Shown here piece after piece: positions 36,236-43,838 of a DNA stretch of 64,000 nt. The stretch is from CAZOVB01 sp964583095 (lineage in GTDB: Bacteria > Planctomycetota > Phycisphaerae > SM23-33): assembly GCA_964583095.1 (NCBI GenBank), contig CAZOVB010000019.1, positions 1-64,000 of the forward strand, given 5' to 3'. Positions within the stretch are counted from its first letter, which is position 1; every line of letters begins with the position of its first letter. Both the position numbers and the translations under genes were made by a program. The notes under the pieces are model-generated. The model saw only the letters and a list, made by a program, of their open reading frames with translations, made no database searches and was not told the DNA's origin.

Positions 36236-36973
36236 TCATCGTTTGCCGGCGACGACCATGATCTCCATTTCGTCCATGGCGGGGGGTTGAGGCTTCCAGT
36301 TTCCGGCGGTGCCGGCCCAGAGATGGAGGGTCTCCATGTCGGCCAGTTCGAGCATCAGGCGCAGTTCGGTCGGGACAAAGCCTCGCTCTCGCAGGTCGAT
36401 GGCCGGTTGGTCGGGCCTGGGCGGGTGCGAGGAATTCTCGGTGATCCGGACGGGGTCGAATTTCCCCTCCTGCACGTCTTCGGGCGTGTACTTGCGGAGC
36501 ATTCGCATGCCGTTGAGGACGGTCATGATCAGTCGAGCCCCCGGTTTGAGGTGGCGACTGATGTTTCGCAGGATGTCCACCGGCTGAAAGACGGGGTCAT
36601 CGGCCCGGCCCAGGAGGCCCATGGCGCCTTCGCAGAGGCAGATGGCTGCGTCGAAGGTGCTCTCGAGCTGGAAGGTTCGGGCATCGGAGTGAATCCAGCG
36701 GACCTCGACTCCCTGCTTCTGGGCCTTTGCCCGGGCCTGGCTGAGCATCCCGCTGGAAAGGTCCACGCCGGTTACCGCCAGTCCCCGCCCGGCCAGTTCC
36801 ACCGCGTGTCGGCCGGTTCCGCAGCCGATGTCGAGGATGGCCGCTGCATCGGGCAGTTGAAGGGTTTCCAGGAGGAACGGGATTTCCCGCTGGGTATCGG
36901 TTGTGAAGCAGTTGCTGTCGTAGTCGCCGGCGTGGGCATCGAAGAATCGCTGCCAGTTGCTGGATTCCTGCAT
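36236..36973 (-). CDS. SAM-dependent methyltransferase
   Basis: A 245-residue class I methyltransferase. Motif I is AAILDIGCGTGRHAVELA, followed by VTGVDLSSGMLSQA, the post-motif DAAICLCEGAMGLL and FVPTELRLMLELADM. It resembles generic small-molecule (Methyltransf_25-type) enzymes. The start at 36973 (MQESSNWQRFF) is preferred to a longer frame whose extra 93 residues are Arg/Pro-rich and lack family features. It is convergent with the sulfatase gene (12 bases apart) and lies 98 bases downstream of the polymerase gene on the same strand. Substrate unknown. Confidence 0.85.
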   Translation of the reverse strand: MQESSNWQRFFDAHAGDYDSNCFTTDTQREIPFLLETLQLPDAAAILDIGCGTGRHAVELAGRGLAVTGVDLSSGMLSQARAKAQKQGVEVRWIHSDARTFQLESTFDAAICLCEGAMGLLGRADDPVFQPVDILRNISRHLKPGARLIMTVLNGMRMLRKYTPEDVQEGKFDPVRITENSSHPPRPDQPAIDLRERGFVPTELRLMLELADMETLHLWAGTAGNWKPQPPAMDEMEIMVVAGKR

Positions 36974-37071
36974 CGGTTGTACTCCGGTTTGTTTGGTGTG
37001 GCCAAAGCCTAGCAACTCCAGCACGGCTTGGGAAGTGCCCTGCGGGACTCGGCGATGTCCCGTTGGAGCTT

Positions 37072-40000
37072 TCAGCCGACCTGACAGCGTTGCCAGGTGC
37101 CGGGCAGGAAGCGAATATCGTCGGCCCGGATCGAAATGGAATCGTGCTGGTCCTCCACGCGCCCCGAGATTCGATAGGGGCCGTAGTGGCGGAGTTGATC
37201 GGCGCATCGCTCTGCCAGGTCCGGAAACGCGGTGATTTCCATCAGTCCCCATTCGTCCTCGATGGTCAGAAAGAGCATCGATCGGCCGGACGTGGTGGGG
37301 GTGGTCCGCCGGGCTTCCAGTACACCGGCCACGCGCACGTGCTGCCCGACCAGACGGGCCAGGTCGCGGCTGGTCGCGGTGGTTTCGGCTGCGACGACGG
37401 GGCGGAACCAGTCCATGATGTGTCGGCCGGGTGTGAAGCCCAGCACGCGCCTCTGGTCAATGTACTTCCGGGCTTCATCGTAGTCTTCCGGGATGTTGGG
37501 GATATGCGGCTGAACCGAGAACATGGCCGGTCCGTGCATATCCCGTGGGGGGCGGATGCGGGCGAAGAGTTTGAGTTCCATCATCTGTGTCGGCCGGTTT
37601 CGACCAAAGCAGTCGAACGCGCCGCAGAGGATCAACGATTGCGTTTCGGTTTCGCCCAGCCGCGTACGAAGAAGGAAGTCGGTGATGCCCTCGAAGGGTT
37701 TTTCGCGGCGGCGTCGCCGGATTTTTTCGACGGCGCCTGGCCCCAGGCCTTCCACGCGGGAGAGCCCGATGCGAATCGCCCCGTCCTCCACGGCGAATTC
37801 CTGTCTGGATCGGTTGACATCGGGCAGCAGGAACCGCACGCCGTCGCGCTTGGCCTGTTCCACGTACAGGCGGGGATGGTACATGCTCTGGTTGTTGTTC
37901 AGGCAGGCTGTCCAGAACTCCAGCGGGAAGTGCGTTTTGAGGTACGCCCCGCCATAGGCCAGCAGCGCGTAGCTGGCCGCATGGGCCCGACAGAAGGAGT
38001 AGGCGTTGTACTTGGCCATCTGGACCCAGATATCCTTGGCGTAGTCCATATCGAGTCCGCGGGCCTTGCAGCGGGAGAGGAACTGCCGCGAAAGCTCCAG
38101 GCGACGCTGGTCGGTGGGGCACTTCTGGATGGCCTTGCGGAAACGGTCTGCCTCGCTGAGCGAGCAGTCCAGCATGGCCGCAGCCACAAGCATGACATCG
38201 TCCTCGTAGAGCATCACGCCGCAGGTGGGCGCGAGAATGTCCGCGACCTCCGGCGGCTGGGGGGGCACGGGCTCAAGACCCCGAATGCGCTGGATGAAGG
38301 TCTCCTTCATGCCGATGCCGGCCGCTCCGGGACGAATCAGGGCCAGGATCTTCATCACGTCGCGCGTGTGGTCGGGTCGCATCATCTTGAGCAGGTGTCG
38401 CATGGCCGGGGATTCGAGTTGATTGCAGCCGACGGTATCGGCCGATCGGAGCGTTGTCAGCGTGGCCGGGTCCGCCTCGTCGATCGCCTCGATATCCACG
38501 CAGATGCCCCGGTTCTCGGCGATCAGGCTGCAGGCTTCCCGCACCGTGGAGAGATTGCGATTGCCCAGCAGGTCCAGCTTGACCAGGCGGATGTCCTCGA
38601 TGCCGTCCTTGTCGTACTGGGTGATGAGGACATCCTTTGCCGCCGGCTGAAGCGGGGCGTGCTCATCGATGCGCCCGGGAGTGATGACGATTCCCCCCGG
38701 ATGCACACTGAGCAGGTGGGGCAATTTGCCCAGGCGCGGCGCGAGCCGTGCGGCCCCAGCCAGGCGGGGCTCGGAGGTCTGCCCCTTCCGGATGGCGCGG
38801 GAGATGGTCTGATCGTCCACACCCAGGGCCTTGGCGGCTTCGCGAAAGGCCGATCGCGGCTGAAAGCAGTTGTGCGTGGAGACCATGGCGGTGCGCCGGC
38901 GTCCCCAGCGTCGGAAGGCGTAGTCGATCACATCGTCCCGGATTCGCCAGCAGAAATCCACGTCCAGGTCCGGGAAGTCTTCCCGCTGCTCGTGGAGGAA
39001 TCGTTCGAAGGGGATCCGGTAGGCCAGGGGACAGACATTGGTAATGCCCAGCAGGTATGCGACAAGGCTGCTGGCGCCGCTGCCGCGACCGGCCACCGGT
39101 GCCTGTCGCCGGCGGGCGAACTGCACGATGTCCCAGACGACCAGGAAGTAGTCGCAGAAGCCCATGCGTGTGATCAGCTCCAGTTCCCTTTGGAGCCTCG
39201 TCTGGGCCCCGGCGGGAGGGCTTTGGCGGTAGCGGTCGCGCAGGCCCTGACGACAGAGCGATTCGAGTCTGGCCCGGGCCTGGTGTTCGTCGGTGCAGGT
39301 TTTGGGGAAAACGGGTTGATCGGGGATCAAGCAAAATCGGCTGCACGCCTCGGCCAGCTTCCGGTTGTTCTCCAGGGCCTCGGGCCAGTGATGCAGCTCG
39401 TTTTGGATCTGCCGGGCCGAGCGCAGAAGCGCCCGGGGATGGGGCAGTTGATCGTCGCTGATGTTCTCGATGGTGGTGGCACGGCCGATGGCGCCCAAAA
39501 GCTGCGCGGTGGCTCGATCTTTCGGATCGATCATCATCGCCCGTCCCAGCCCGACCGGACGCAGGGGGCTGGTACGGGCCAACTCGGCCAGGTCCCGAAG
39601 GTCGGTGGCGCGCTGGGTGGGCGGATCGATCCCCAGCCAGAGGGTGGCCGGGTCCATGTCCAGTTCCAGCAGCGTCCGGGCCAGGTCGGGCTGTGTCACG
39701 ATCCAGTGGACGCCCTGGCTGCATTCGGGCAGGGGCGAGAGGGCATCGGGCAGGGTTGAACGGGCCGGGGCTGCGAAATCCCGGTAGAGCGGGGAGTCCA
39801 GGCAGTGAATGCGGGTGATGAGACGCGAGAGGTTGGCATAACCTGTTCGGGACGAGGCCAGGCCCAGCAGGGCGATATTGCCGGCGTGAAGCTCGGCCCC
39901 GATAATCGGCGCCAGGCCGGCCTGGCGTGCGGCGGCGTCGAACAGCGTCGCTGCGCAGAGGTTATTGACATCCGTGATCGCAAGCGCGCGGTGGCCCAGT

Positions 40001-40086
40001 TCGGCTGCGCGGCGGACCATGGCCTCGGGGCGGTTGACGCCCAGCCGGAACGAATAGGCCGATCGAAGATGAAGGGGGGAGGGCAT
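37072..40086 (-). CDS. dnaE2: Error-prone DNA polymerase III alpha-like subunit (DnaE2/ImuC type)
   Basis: A 1004-residue C-family polymerase. The palm carries FPDLDVDFCWRIRDD with the two metal aspartates, and VKLDLLGNRNLSTV. A helix-hairpin-helix part (GVRFLLPDVNRS...RVEGLGPGAVEKI) and an OB fold (LVGQHVRVAGVLEARRTTP...MLFLTIEDEWG) follow. The N-terminal PHP domain is degraded: HLRSAYS instead of HxH, and ITDVNNL with Val where His is expected, so no proofreading metal site. The length fits DnaE2/ImuC rather than replicative DnaE. It lies downstream of a Y-family polymerase gene on the same strand, the layout of damage-inducible mutagenesis cassettes. Its start is 20 bases from the assembly gap, so the true upstream sequence is uncertain. 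Confidence 0.93.
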   Translation of the reverse strand: MPSPLHLRSAYSFRLGVNRPEAMVRRAAELGHRALAITDVNNLCAATLFDAAARQAGLAPIIGAELHAGNIALLGLASSRTGYANLSRLITRIHCLDSPLYRDFAAPARSTLPDALSPLPECSQGVHWIVTQPDLARTLLELDMDPATLWLGIDPPTQRATDLRDLAELARTSPLRPVGLGRAMMIDPKDRATAQLLGAIGRATTIENISDDQLPHPRALLRSARQIQNELHHWPEALENNRKLAEACSRFCLIPDQPVFPKTCTDEHQARARLESLCRQGLRDRYRQSPPAGAQTRLQRELELITRMGFCDYFLVVWDIVQFARRRQAPVAGRGSGASSLVAYLLGITNVCPLAYRIPFERFLHEQREDFPDLDVDFCWRIRDDVIDYAFRRWGRRRTAMVSTHNCFQPRSAFREAAKALGVDDQTISRAIRKGQTSEPRLAGAARLAPRLGKLPHLLSVHPGGIVITPGRIDEHAPLQPAAKDVLITQYDKDGIEDIRLVKLDLLGNRNLSTVREACSLIAENRGICVDIEAIDEADPATLTTLRSADTVGCNQLESPAMRHLLKMMRPDHTRDVMKILALIRPGAAGIGMKETFIQRIRGLEPVPPQPPEVADILAPTCGVMLYEDDVMLVAAAMLDCSLSEADRFRKAIQKCPTDQRRLELSRQFLSRCKARGLDMDYAKDIWVQMAKYNAYSFCRAHAASYALLAYGGAYLKTHFPLEFWTACLNNNQSMYHPRLYVEQAKRDGVRFLLPDVNRSRQEFAVEDGAIRIGLSRVEGLGPGAVEKIRRRRREKPFEGITDFLLRTRLGETETQSLILCGAFDCFGRNRPTQMMELKLFARIRPPRDMHGPAMFSVQPHIPNIPEDYDEARKYIDQRRVLGFTPGRHIMDWFRPVVAAETTATSRDLARLVGQHVRVAGVLEARRTTPTTSGRSMLFLTIEDEWGLMEITAFPDLAERCADQLRHYGPYRISGRVEDQHDSISIRADDIRFLPGTWQRCQVG

Positions 40087-40260
40087 TAAGATAGAAGGTA
40101 AGAGGNNNNNNNNNNNNNNNNNNNNNNNNNNNNNNNNNNNNNNNNNNNNNNNNNNNNNNNNNNNNNNNNNNNNNNNNNNNNNNNNNNNNNNNNNNNNNNN
40201 NNNNNCGAATAGGCCGATCGAAGATGAAGGGGGGAGGGCATTAAGATAGAAGGTAAGAGG
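40051..40260. repeat. 55-bp exact duplication on both sides of a 100-N scaffold gap
   Basis: Positions 40051-40105 and 40206-40260 are identical over 55 bases (both begin CGAATAGGCC and end GGTAAGAGG), with 100 Ns between. The duplicated stretch includes the first codons of dnaE2. This is what results when two contigs overlapping by one assembly k-mer are joined with a fixed-size gap, so the gap is probably zero or repeat-filled rather than a real 100-bp insert. Confidence 0.85.
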
Positions 40261-40420
40261 TTAGTGGGGTAGCGTTGGGTGGTGGTCGGTCATCGTGGGG
40301 CTCCTGAACAGCAGGTGAAAGGTAAGAGGTTAAAGGGTAAAGGGGTCGCGTTGGGTGGTGGTCGGTCATCGTGGGGTTCCTGAACAGCAGGTGAAAGGTA
40401 AGAGGTTAAAGGTTGGAGTC
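40252..40420. repeat. Imperfect tandem repeat, units of about 69-76 bp
   Basis: Two and a part copies follow the gap: 40252-40320, 40321-40396 and a partial one from 40397. Each begins GGTAAGAGGTTA and contains GCGTTGGGTGGTGG, GTCGGTCATCGTGGGG and CCTGAACAGCAGGTGAAA; copy one lacks 7 bases present in copy two. The array lies between dnaE2 and the four-helix-bundle gene and probably caused the assembly break, so the copy number in the cell is unknown. It shows no CRISPR-like spacers and no credible gene. Confidence 0.8.
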
Positions 40421-40789
40421 GGTTTGTTTGCGATTCATCGCTTTGTAAATACCTCGAAGCATTTTTGCGCATTGCATATAGGTGTCCATGAGTTCGTTGT
40501 ATTCTTCTTTGGGCAAGTACTGTTTTCGTAAAGCAATGAGCAGGTGATGTTGCGTTTCGCGCAGTTCTCCCAAGGAACGGCTGATCGCCTGCAGATACAT
40601 CTTGGCGTGACGGTTATTGAAGCCTTCGGCCAGATTCGCGGGAATGGAATTGGAGGATCTTCGAATCTGAGATCCCAGTTCATAAAGCTCGAATTGTGGA
40701 AATTGCATCGACAGCTTATGAATGCGAAGATGCAGGTCCACCAGCCATCGATAGACTTTCAAATCACCGACCTTCTCTATGCGAGCCAT
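40406..40789 (-). CDS. Four-helix-bundle protein (S23 / 23S rRNA intervening-sequence protein family)
   Basis: A 127-residue basic helical protein with the family signature LYELGSQIRRSSNSIPANLAEGFNNR, a central SLGELRETQHHLLIAL and a C-terminal helix (AKMLRGIYKAMNRK). Members occur inside 23S rRNA intervening sequences, as free genes in many uncultured bacteria, and are relatives of the Avd accessory protein of diversity-generating retroelements; the biochemical role of free copies is unknown. The gene is visibly richer in A+T than its neighbours and is flanked by the tandem repeat on one side and a CCCCTTT-type tract on the other. It appears inserted between the two polymerase genes. A ribosome site GGGAGG precedes the ATG by about eight bases. 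Confidence 0.9.
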   Translation of the reverse strand: MARIEKVGDLKVYRWLVDLHLRIHKLSMQFPQFELYELGSQIRRSSNSIPANLAEGFNNRHAKMYLQAISRSLGELRETQHHLLIALRKQYLPKEEYNELMDTYMQCAKMLRGIYKAMNRKQTDSNL

Positions 40790-40825
40790 TCCGAGGCCTC
40801 CCGTGTGCTGTTTTGTTCTGTTTTC

Positions 40826-40853
40826 ACTTTTACCTTTCCCCTTTCCCCTTTCA
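40826..40853. repeat. Pyrimidine tract with CCCCTTT repeats flanking the four-helix-bundle gene
   Basis: The plus strand reads CACTTTTACCTTT followed by two more CCCCTTT units. Its reverse complement contains GAAAGGTAAAAG, which matches GAAAGGTAAGAG of the tandem repeat on the other side of the gene (around 40393) with one mismatch. The two flanks are thus short inverted copies around the four-helix-bundle gene. Confidence 0.55.
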
Positions 40854-40866
40854 TCTACTTGTTGCC

Positions 40867-42171
40867 CTATTTCGTCAGTGCCGGCGTGCGGAGGACGAAA
40901 CCGTAGTCGTTCTGATCGAGGAGTTTGAGCAGCGGGGCGGACTTGCCCGAGACGATGGCGGCGTGGCCCCAGCGGTCGCGGATGTCGTCGACAGCCCCGA
41001 GGAGCCTGCGCCGGCGGAGGTCGGGTTCCGGCTCAAACAGCCGCGGGCCGGCGTCGCGGGAGAGGTTGCCCAGGACGATTCCCACATGGCGCAGGCTCAC
41101 CCGGCGCGTGTGAAGCCGGGCGAAGAGTTCATCGGTGAACGGCTCGACGTGCTGGTCGCAGTCCGAGGGGGCGGGAAGGGCTTTGCGGGCACAGCGACGG
41201 TTCCAGTCGTCGTAGCAGAGGGAAAGTTCGACACAGCCGACCTGGAGCTTCTGGGCCCGGAGCATCCGCATCGCCCGTTCGAGCAGGTAGCAGAGCATTG
41301 CGCGGATCTCCTGCAGGTCACTGGTGGGCTGGTGGAAGGTCGTTTCCCGGGAGATTGTCTTGGGCATGGCCCGGGTTTTGATGTCCTGCACGTCCCGGCC
41401 GCGGGCGCGCTCGTAGAGAACGTCGCCGCGCCGGCCGAACATTTCCCGCAGAATGTCCAGGGACAGGGCGCGAAATTCCCCGACCGTTCGGATATTGATC
41501 CGGGCCAGTTGCTCGGCGGTTTTTCGGCCTACCCCGGGCAGCCGGGAAATCGGCAACGGTTCGAGGTAGTCCATCTCCTGTCCTTGGGCGATGGCGCCCA
41601 CGCCCCTGGGCTTTGCGGCCGAGGAGGCCATCTTGGCCAGCATGCGGTTGGGCGCTACGCCTACCGAGACGGGCAGACCGACTTGCCGGGCGATTCGCTG
41701 CTGGAGGCTTCGGCCCAGATCGACGGGAGATTCGTAGAAGCCCTCCATGCCGGTGATGTCCCCGTAGGCCTCATCGAGGAAGGTCTCGATCCCGCAGGTG
41801 TAGTCGCGACAGATGCGCCAGATGTGCTGGGCAAAGCAGCGATAGACGTGGTAGTTTCCTTCGAGGATCACCAGGTCGGGACACTGTTTGCGGGCCCGGG
41901 TCAGGGGCATGCCCGCCCGCAGGCCGTATTCGCGGGCTTCGTAGCTGCACGAGGCGATGACGCCGTTTCCCACGGCCACGGGTCTGTCGCGCAGGGGCGG
42001 GATGAGCAGTTGCTCCACCGAGGCGAAGAAGGCATCGACATCCACGTGAAGGACCATGGGCCGGCGTTTCCGGTCGAACCAGGGGCCCTTGAGGACGGGT
42101 CTGTGGGCGGGGGTCTTGCCGGCAGCGGAGGGGTGGCCCTTGAGGAACGCAAGCAGTTTTCGGCCTGGCAT
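40867..42171 (-). CDS. dinB: Y-family DNA polymerase (DinB/Pol IV type)
   Basis: A 434-residue translesion polymerase. Catalytic residues are intact: HVDVDAFFASVE (Asp44, Asp46) and FLDEAYGD (Asp133, Glu134). It also has SVGVAPNRMLAKMAS, the thumb ISRLPGVGRKTAEQL, and a little-finger domain (about 290-420). Because the active site is complete it is not ImuB, although the position with DnaE2 is like an imuB-imuC cassette. A basic 38-residue N-terminal extension precedes the fold. GGAGA five bases upstream supports ATG 42171, 11 bases after the preceding small gene. No clear clamp-binding peptide was recognised at the C-terminus, which ends VLRTPALTK. Confidence 0.93.
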   Translation of the reverse strand: MPGRKLLAFLKGHPSAAGKTPAHRPVLKGPWFDRKRRPMVLHVDVDAFFASVEQLLIPPLRDRPVAVGNGVIASCSYEAREYGLRAGMPLTRARKQCPDLVILEGNYHVYRCFAQHIWRICRDYTCGIETFLDEAYGDITGMEGFYESPVDLGRSLQQRIARQVGLPVSVGVAPNRMLAKMASSAAKPRGVGAIAQGQEMDYLEPLPISRLPGVGRKTAEQLARINIRTVGEFRALSLDILREMFGRRGDVLYERARGRDVQDIKTRAMPKTISRETTFHQPTSDLQEIRAMLCYLLERAMRMLRAQKLQVGCVELSLCYDDWNRRCARKALPAPSDCDQHVEPFTDELFARLHTRRVSLRHVGIVLGNLSRDAGPRLFEPEPDLRRRRLLGAVDDIRDRWGHAAIVSGKSAPLLKLLDQNDYGFVLRTPALTK

Positions 42172-42182
42172 GGGGTTCTCCT

Positions 42183-42434
42183 TCAGCCCTGGAGGACAAT
42201 TTGGTCGAGCCACCACTGCACGTCGAGCAGGGCGAAGTGGATCATGAATGTTTCGTCCCCGACCTGGACGCTGAAGTGCAGCACGGGGCCGTCGCCGCTG
42301 TGGTCGCTCCAGCGGCCGTTGACGCGGTCGACGCGGTAGGCCCGTTCGTTCCAGAGCAGACGCAGGGGGGTAACAGCGCCGTTGGAGCAGTCGGCCAGCA
42401 CGCGAATGGGCATGTCGATTGTCTCGATGTTCAT
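42183..42434 (-). CDS. Small DUF6504-like protein of the polymerase cassette
   Basis: 83 residues with a compact beta-rich pattern: PIRVLADCSNGAVTPLRLLW, AYRVDRVNGRWSD, then HFSVQVGDETFMIHFALL and a terminal WWLDQIVLQG. From memory this matches the small DUF6504 proteins found beside Y-family polymerase genes; I could not confirm it by search. It precedes dinB by 11 bases, so co-expression is near certain. The ATG overlaps the stop of a possible short upstream frame (ATGA). Function unknown. Confidence 0.65.
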   Translation of the reverse strand: MNIETIDMPIRVLADCSNGAVTPLRLLWNERAYRVDRVNGRWSDHSGDGPVLHFSVQVGDETFMIHFALLDVQWWLDQIVLQG

Positions 42435-42619
42435 GATGGCTCTGGGACAGGAGGCTTGTCTTTGCCACCGGCCGGGAAATCCGCCTTGCCGGCCTGTTGC
42501 GGCAAGGGCGCCGGCTGGGGCCGGCCTCTTGGCAACGCCGCCAGCGCAGAACCGAAGCGCTCGCGGCCCGCGGCCGCCTGGGCGATTTCGATCCTGAGTG
42601 GGCCGGCCGGGAGTTCCAC
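42431..42619 (-). CDS. Possible short leader gene of the polymerase cassette
   Basis: A 62-residue frame starting at GTG 42619 (VELPAGPLRIEIAQAAAGRE...) and ending in a Pro/Lys-rich tail. It is supported only by position: it begins about 60 bases after a strong promoter and its stop overlaps the next ATG as ATGA. No ribosome binding site and no recognised domain. It could equally be untranslated leader. Confidence 0.3.
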   Translation of the reverse strand: MELPAGPLRIEIAQAAAGRERFGSALAALPRGRPQPAPLPQQAGKADFPAGGKDKPPVPEPS

Positions 42620-42688
42620 GCCCCGAATTTCGCTTCGTCCGGGCCGCCCTTTTGCTATCGGCAGGAATCCAAACGGATACCTAACATA

Positions 42689-42717
42689 ATAGTAGATTCC
42701 CGCAGAAGAAAAGTCAA
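42689..42717 (-). promoter_or_regulatory. Promoter of the polymerase cassette
   Basis: On the minus strand TTGACT (plus 42712-42717) and TACTAT (plus 42689-42694) are separated by exactly 17 bases, five of six and four of six matches to the consensus. Predicted start near 42682, upstream of the small gene, dinB, the four-helix-bundle gene and dnaE2. Confidence 0.6.
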
Positions 42718-42800
42718 TGTCTTTCCGGCGCGGTCGGACCTCCTGCGCAATTGAACAAATGGGTGGCGGCGGGCAGGATTTGAAGGCCACCACAACGATT

Positions 42801-42815
42801 CTGAAGTTTCTTCAG
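42801..42815. promoter_or_regulatory. Inverted-repeat operator candidate, copy 1
   Basis: CTGAAGTTTCTTCAG is a perfect inverted repeat with 6-bp arms and a 3-base centre. Read on the minus strand it is CTGAAGAAACTTCAG, the same sequence as the second copy 60 bases to the right. It lies about 85 bases upstream of the cassette promoter. The 632-base region 42435-43066 that holds both copies has no other convincing gene. Confidence 0.55.
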
Positions 42816-42869
42816 ATGGGCCGTCGCATCGAGCCGGCGAGTCGCAGCCGTTACCCCCTCTGCTGGAAG

Positions 42870-42897
42870 TTGCCTGAAGAAACTTCAAGAGTATATT
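42870..42897 (+). promoter_or_regulatory. Inverted-repeat operator candidate, copy 2, within a plus-strand promoter
   Basis: CTGAAGAAACTTCA at 42874-42887 repeats the first site in opposite orientation. It lies between TTGCCT (42870-42875) and TATATT (42892-42897), which have 16-base spacing and form a plus-strand promoter. A repressor bound here would block that promoter. The transcript would run into 42905-43066, where only trivial frames exist, so a short RNA is possible. Confidence 0.5.
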
Positions 42898-43066
42898 CCG
42901 CAAAGCACATGGGACAATAGAACTGTAAGAATAGGTCTATAAATAAGTTGGAAGACCTGTCGCCTCCTGGGACCCGGCGCCCCACCCGGGGAAGGGGGTT
43001 TCTATCCCCCCGCCAGACTCATTTTGCCCCTTGGCACGAAGAGGATTCGCAAACGAACAAACCCGA

Positions 43067-43789
43067 TCAGTCCATCCAGCGGCAGACTTCTCCGGCATGG
43101 GAGTAGAACTCGCCCGTATCCGAAAGCGACAGGCCATCGGTGGTCCGGATCATCCCGGAGACCGACTCTTCGGGTGTAAGGGGCGGCGTGCGGTCGGAGC
43201 CCGCGGTCATGTCGGTGGCCACGAAACCCGGAGCCATGCCGCAGCAGAGGATGCCCTCGGGCTTCAGGTCGCCGGCCAGGGAGCGGATGATCTTGTTCAG
43301 GCCTGCCTTGGTCGCACCGTAGCTGTATTGCCTTCCAGCCTGGAGGGGGCTGCGTCCCAGCAGTCCGGCCCCGCTGGTCAGGTGGATGACCCGCCCTGCC
43401 TCGGCCCGGGCCAGCAGAGGCCGGAAGTGCTTGCACATGATCGCCGGCCCGATCGCGTTGACGTGGTAGACGTAGAGCATGTCCTGGACGTCGAGTTTGT
43501 CCAGGCCCTCTTCACCCGGGGCGAACAGACCGGCATTGCAGACCAGCGCGTCGAGCCGATCGGCCTGATGCGAGATGAATTCGGCGGCGGCGAGGATCTG
43601 GTCTTCCCGCGTGACATCCAGGGTGACGGGGATCACCCGCTGGGGCATCTGCCGGATAAGCTCCTGAAGGCGGTGGGCGGATTCCGGATCGCGGCAAGTG
43701 GCGAAGACGGTATCTCCGCGTGCGGCGTACTGGCGTGCGAACTCCAGGCCGATGCTTCGACTGGAACCGGTAACAGCTACGTAAGCCAT
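43067..43789 (-). CDS. Short-chain dehydrogenase/reductase
   Basis: A 240-residue classical SDR. The cofactor-binding turn is AVTGSSRSIGLEFA, slightly altered from TGxxxGIG (Ser in place of the second Gly). VCNAG stabilises the fold, and the active site has Ser in HLTSGAG and YSYGATKAG with Tyr and Lys. A C-terminal PGFVATDMT follows. The start MAYVAVTGSS fits the family; a longer frame adds unrelated sequence. It reads toward the operator region and precedes no partner, so the substrate is unknown. Confidence 0.88.
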   Translation of the reverse strand: MAYVAVTGSSRSIGLEFARQYAARGDTVFATCRDPESAHRLQELIRQMPQRVIPVTLDVTREDQILAAAEFISHQADRLDALVCNAGLFAPGEEGLDKLDVQDMLYVYHVNAIGPAIMCKHFRPLLARAEAGRVIHLTSGAGLLGRSPLQAGRQYSYGATKAGLNKIIRSLAGDLKPEGILCCGMAPGFVATDMTAGSDRTPPLTPEESVSGMIRTTDGLSLSDTGEFYSHAGEVCRWMD

Positions 43790-43838
43790 GGACAGGCCTC
43801 CGCTGGGACGGTGTCGGGTTGTTGGCTCCCCCGGGGCC

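Noticed and set aside
36974..37252. N-terminal extension of the methyltransferase
   Set aside because: The added residues are Arg/Pro-rich shadow of the polymerase 3' end; the fold starts at 36973.
37063..39759. Plus-strand open frame of about 900 codons opposite dnaE2
   Set aside because: Antisense shadow; the polymerase motifs are on the minus strand.
40252..40420. Tandem repeat considered as a CRISPR array
   Set aside because: Units follow each other without unique spacers, differ by an internal 7-base indel, and no cas gene is near.
40290..40472. Short minus-strand open frame through the tandem repeats
   Set aside because: Its codons are just the repeat unit read twice (MTDHHPT-like, then again); no ribosome site and no conservation expected.
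40406..40789. Four-helix-bundle gene considered as Avd of a diversity-generating retroelement
   Set aside because: No reverse transcriptase, template repeat or variable repeat is present in the window; only the fold family is shared.
40867..42171. Y-family polymerase considered as ImuB
   Set aside because: The metal-binding residues that ImuB lacks are all present, so DinB type is preferred.
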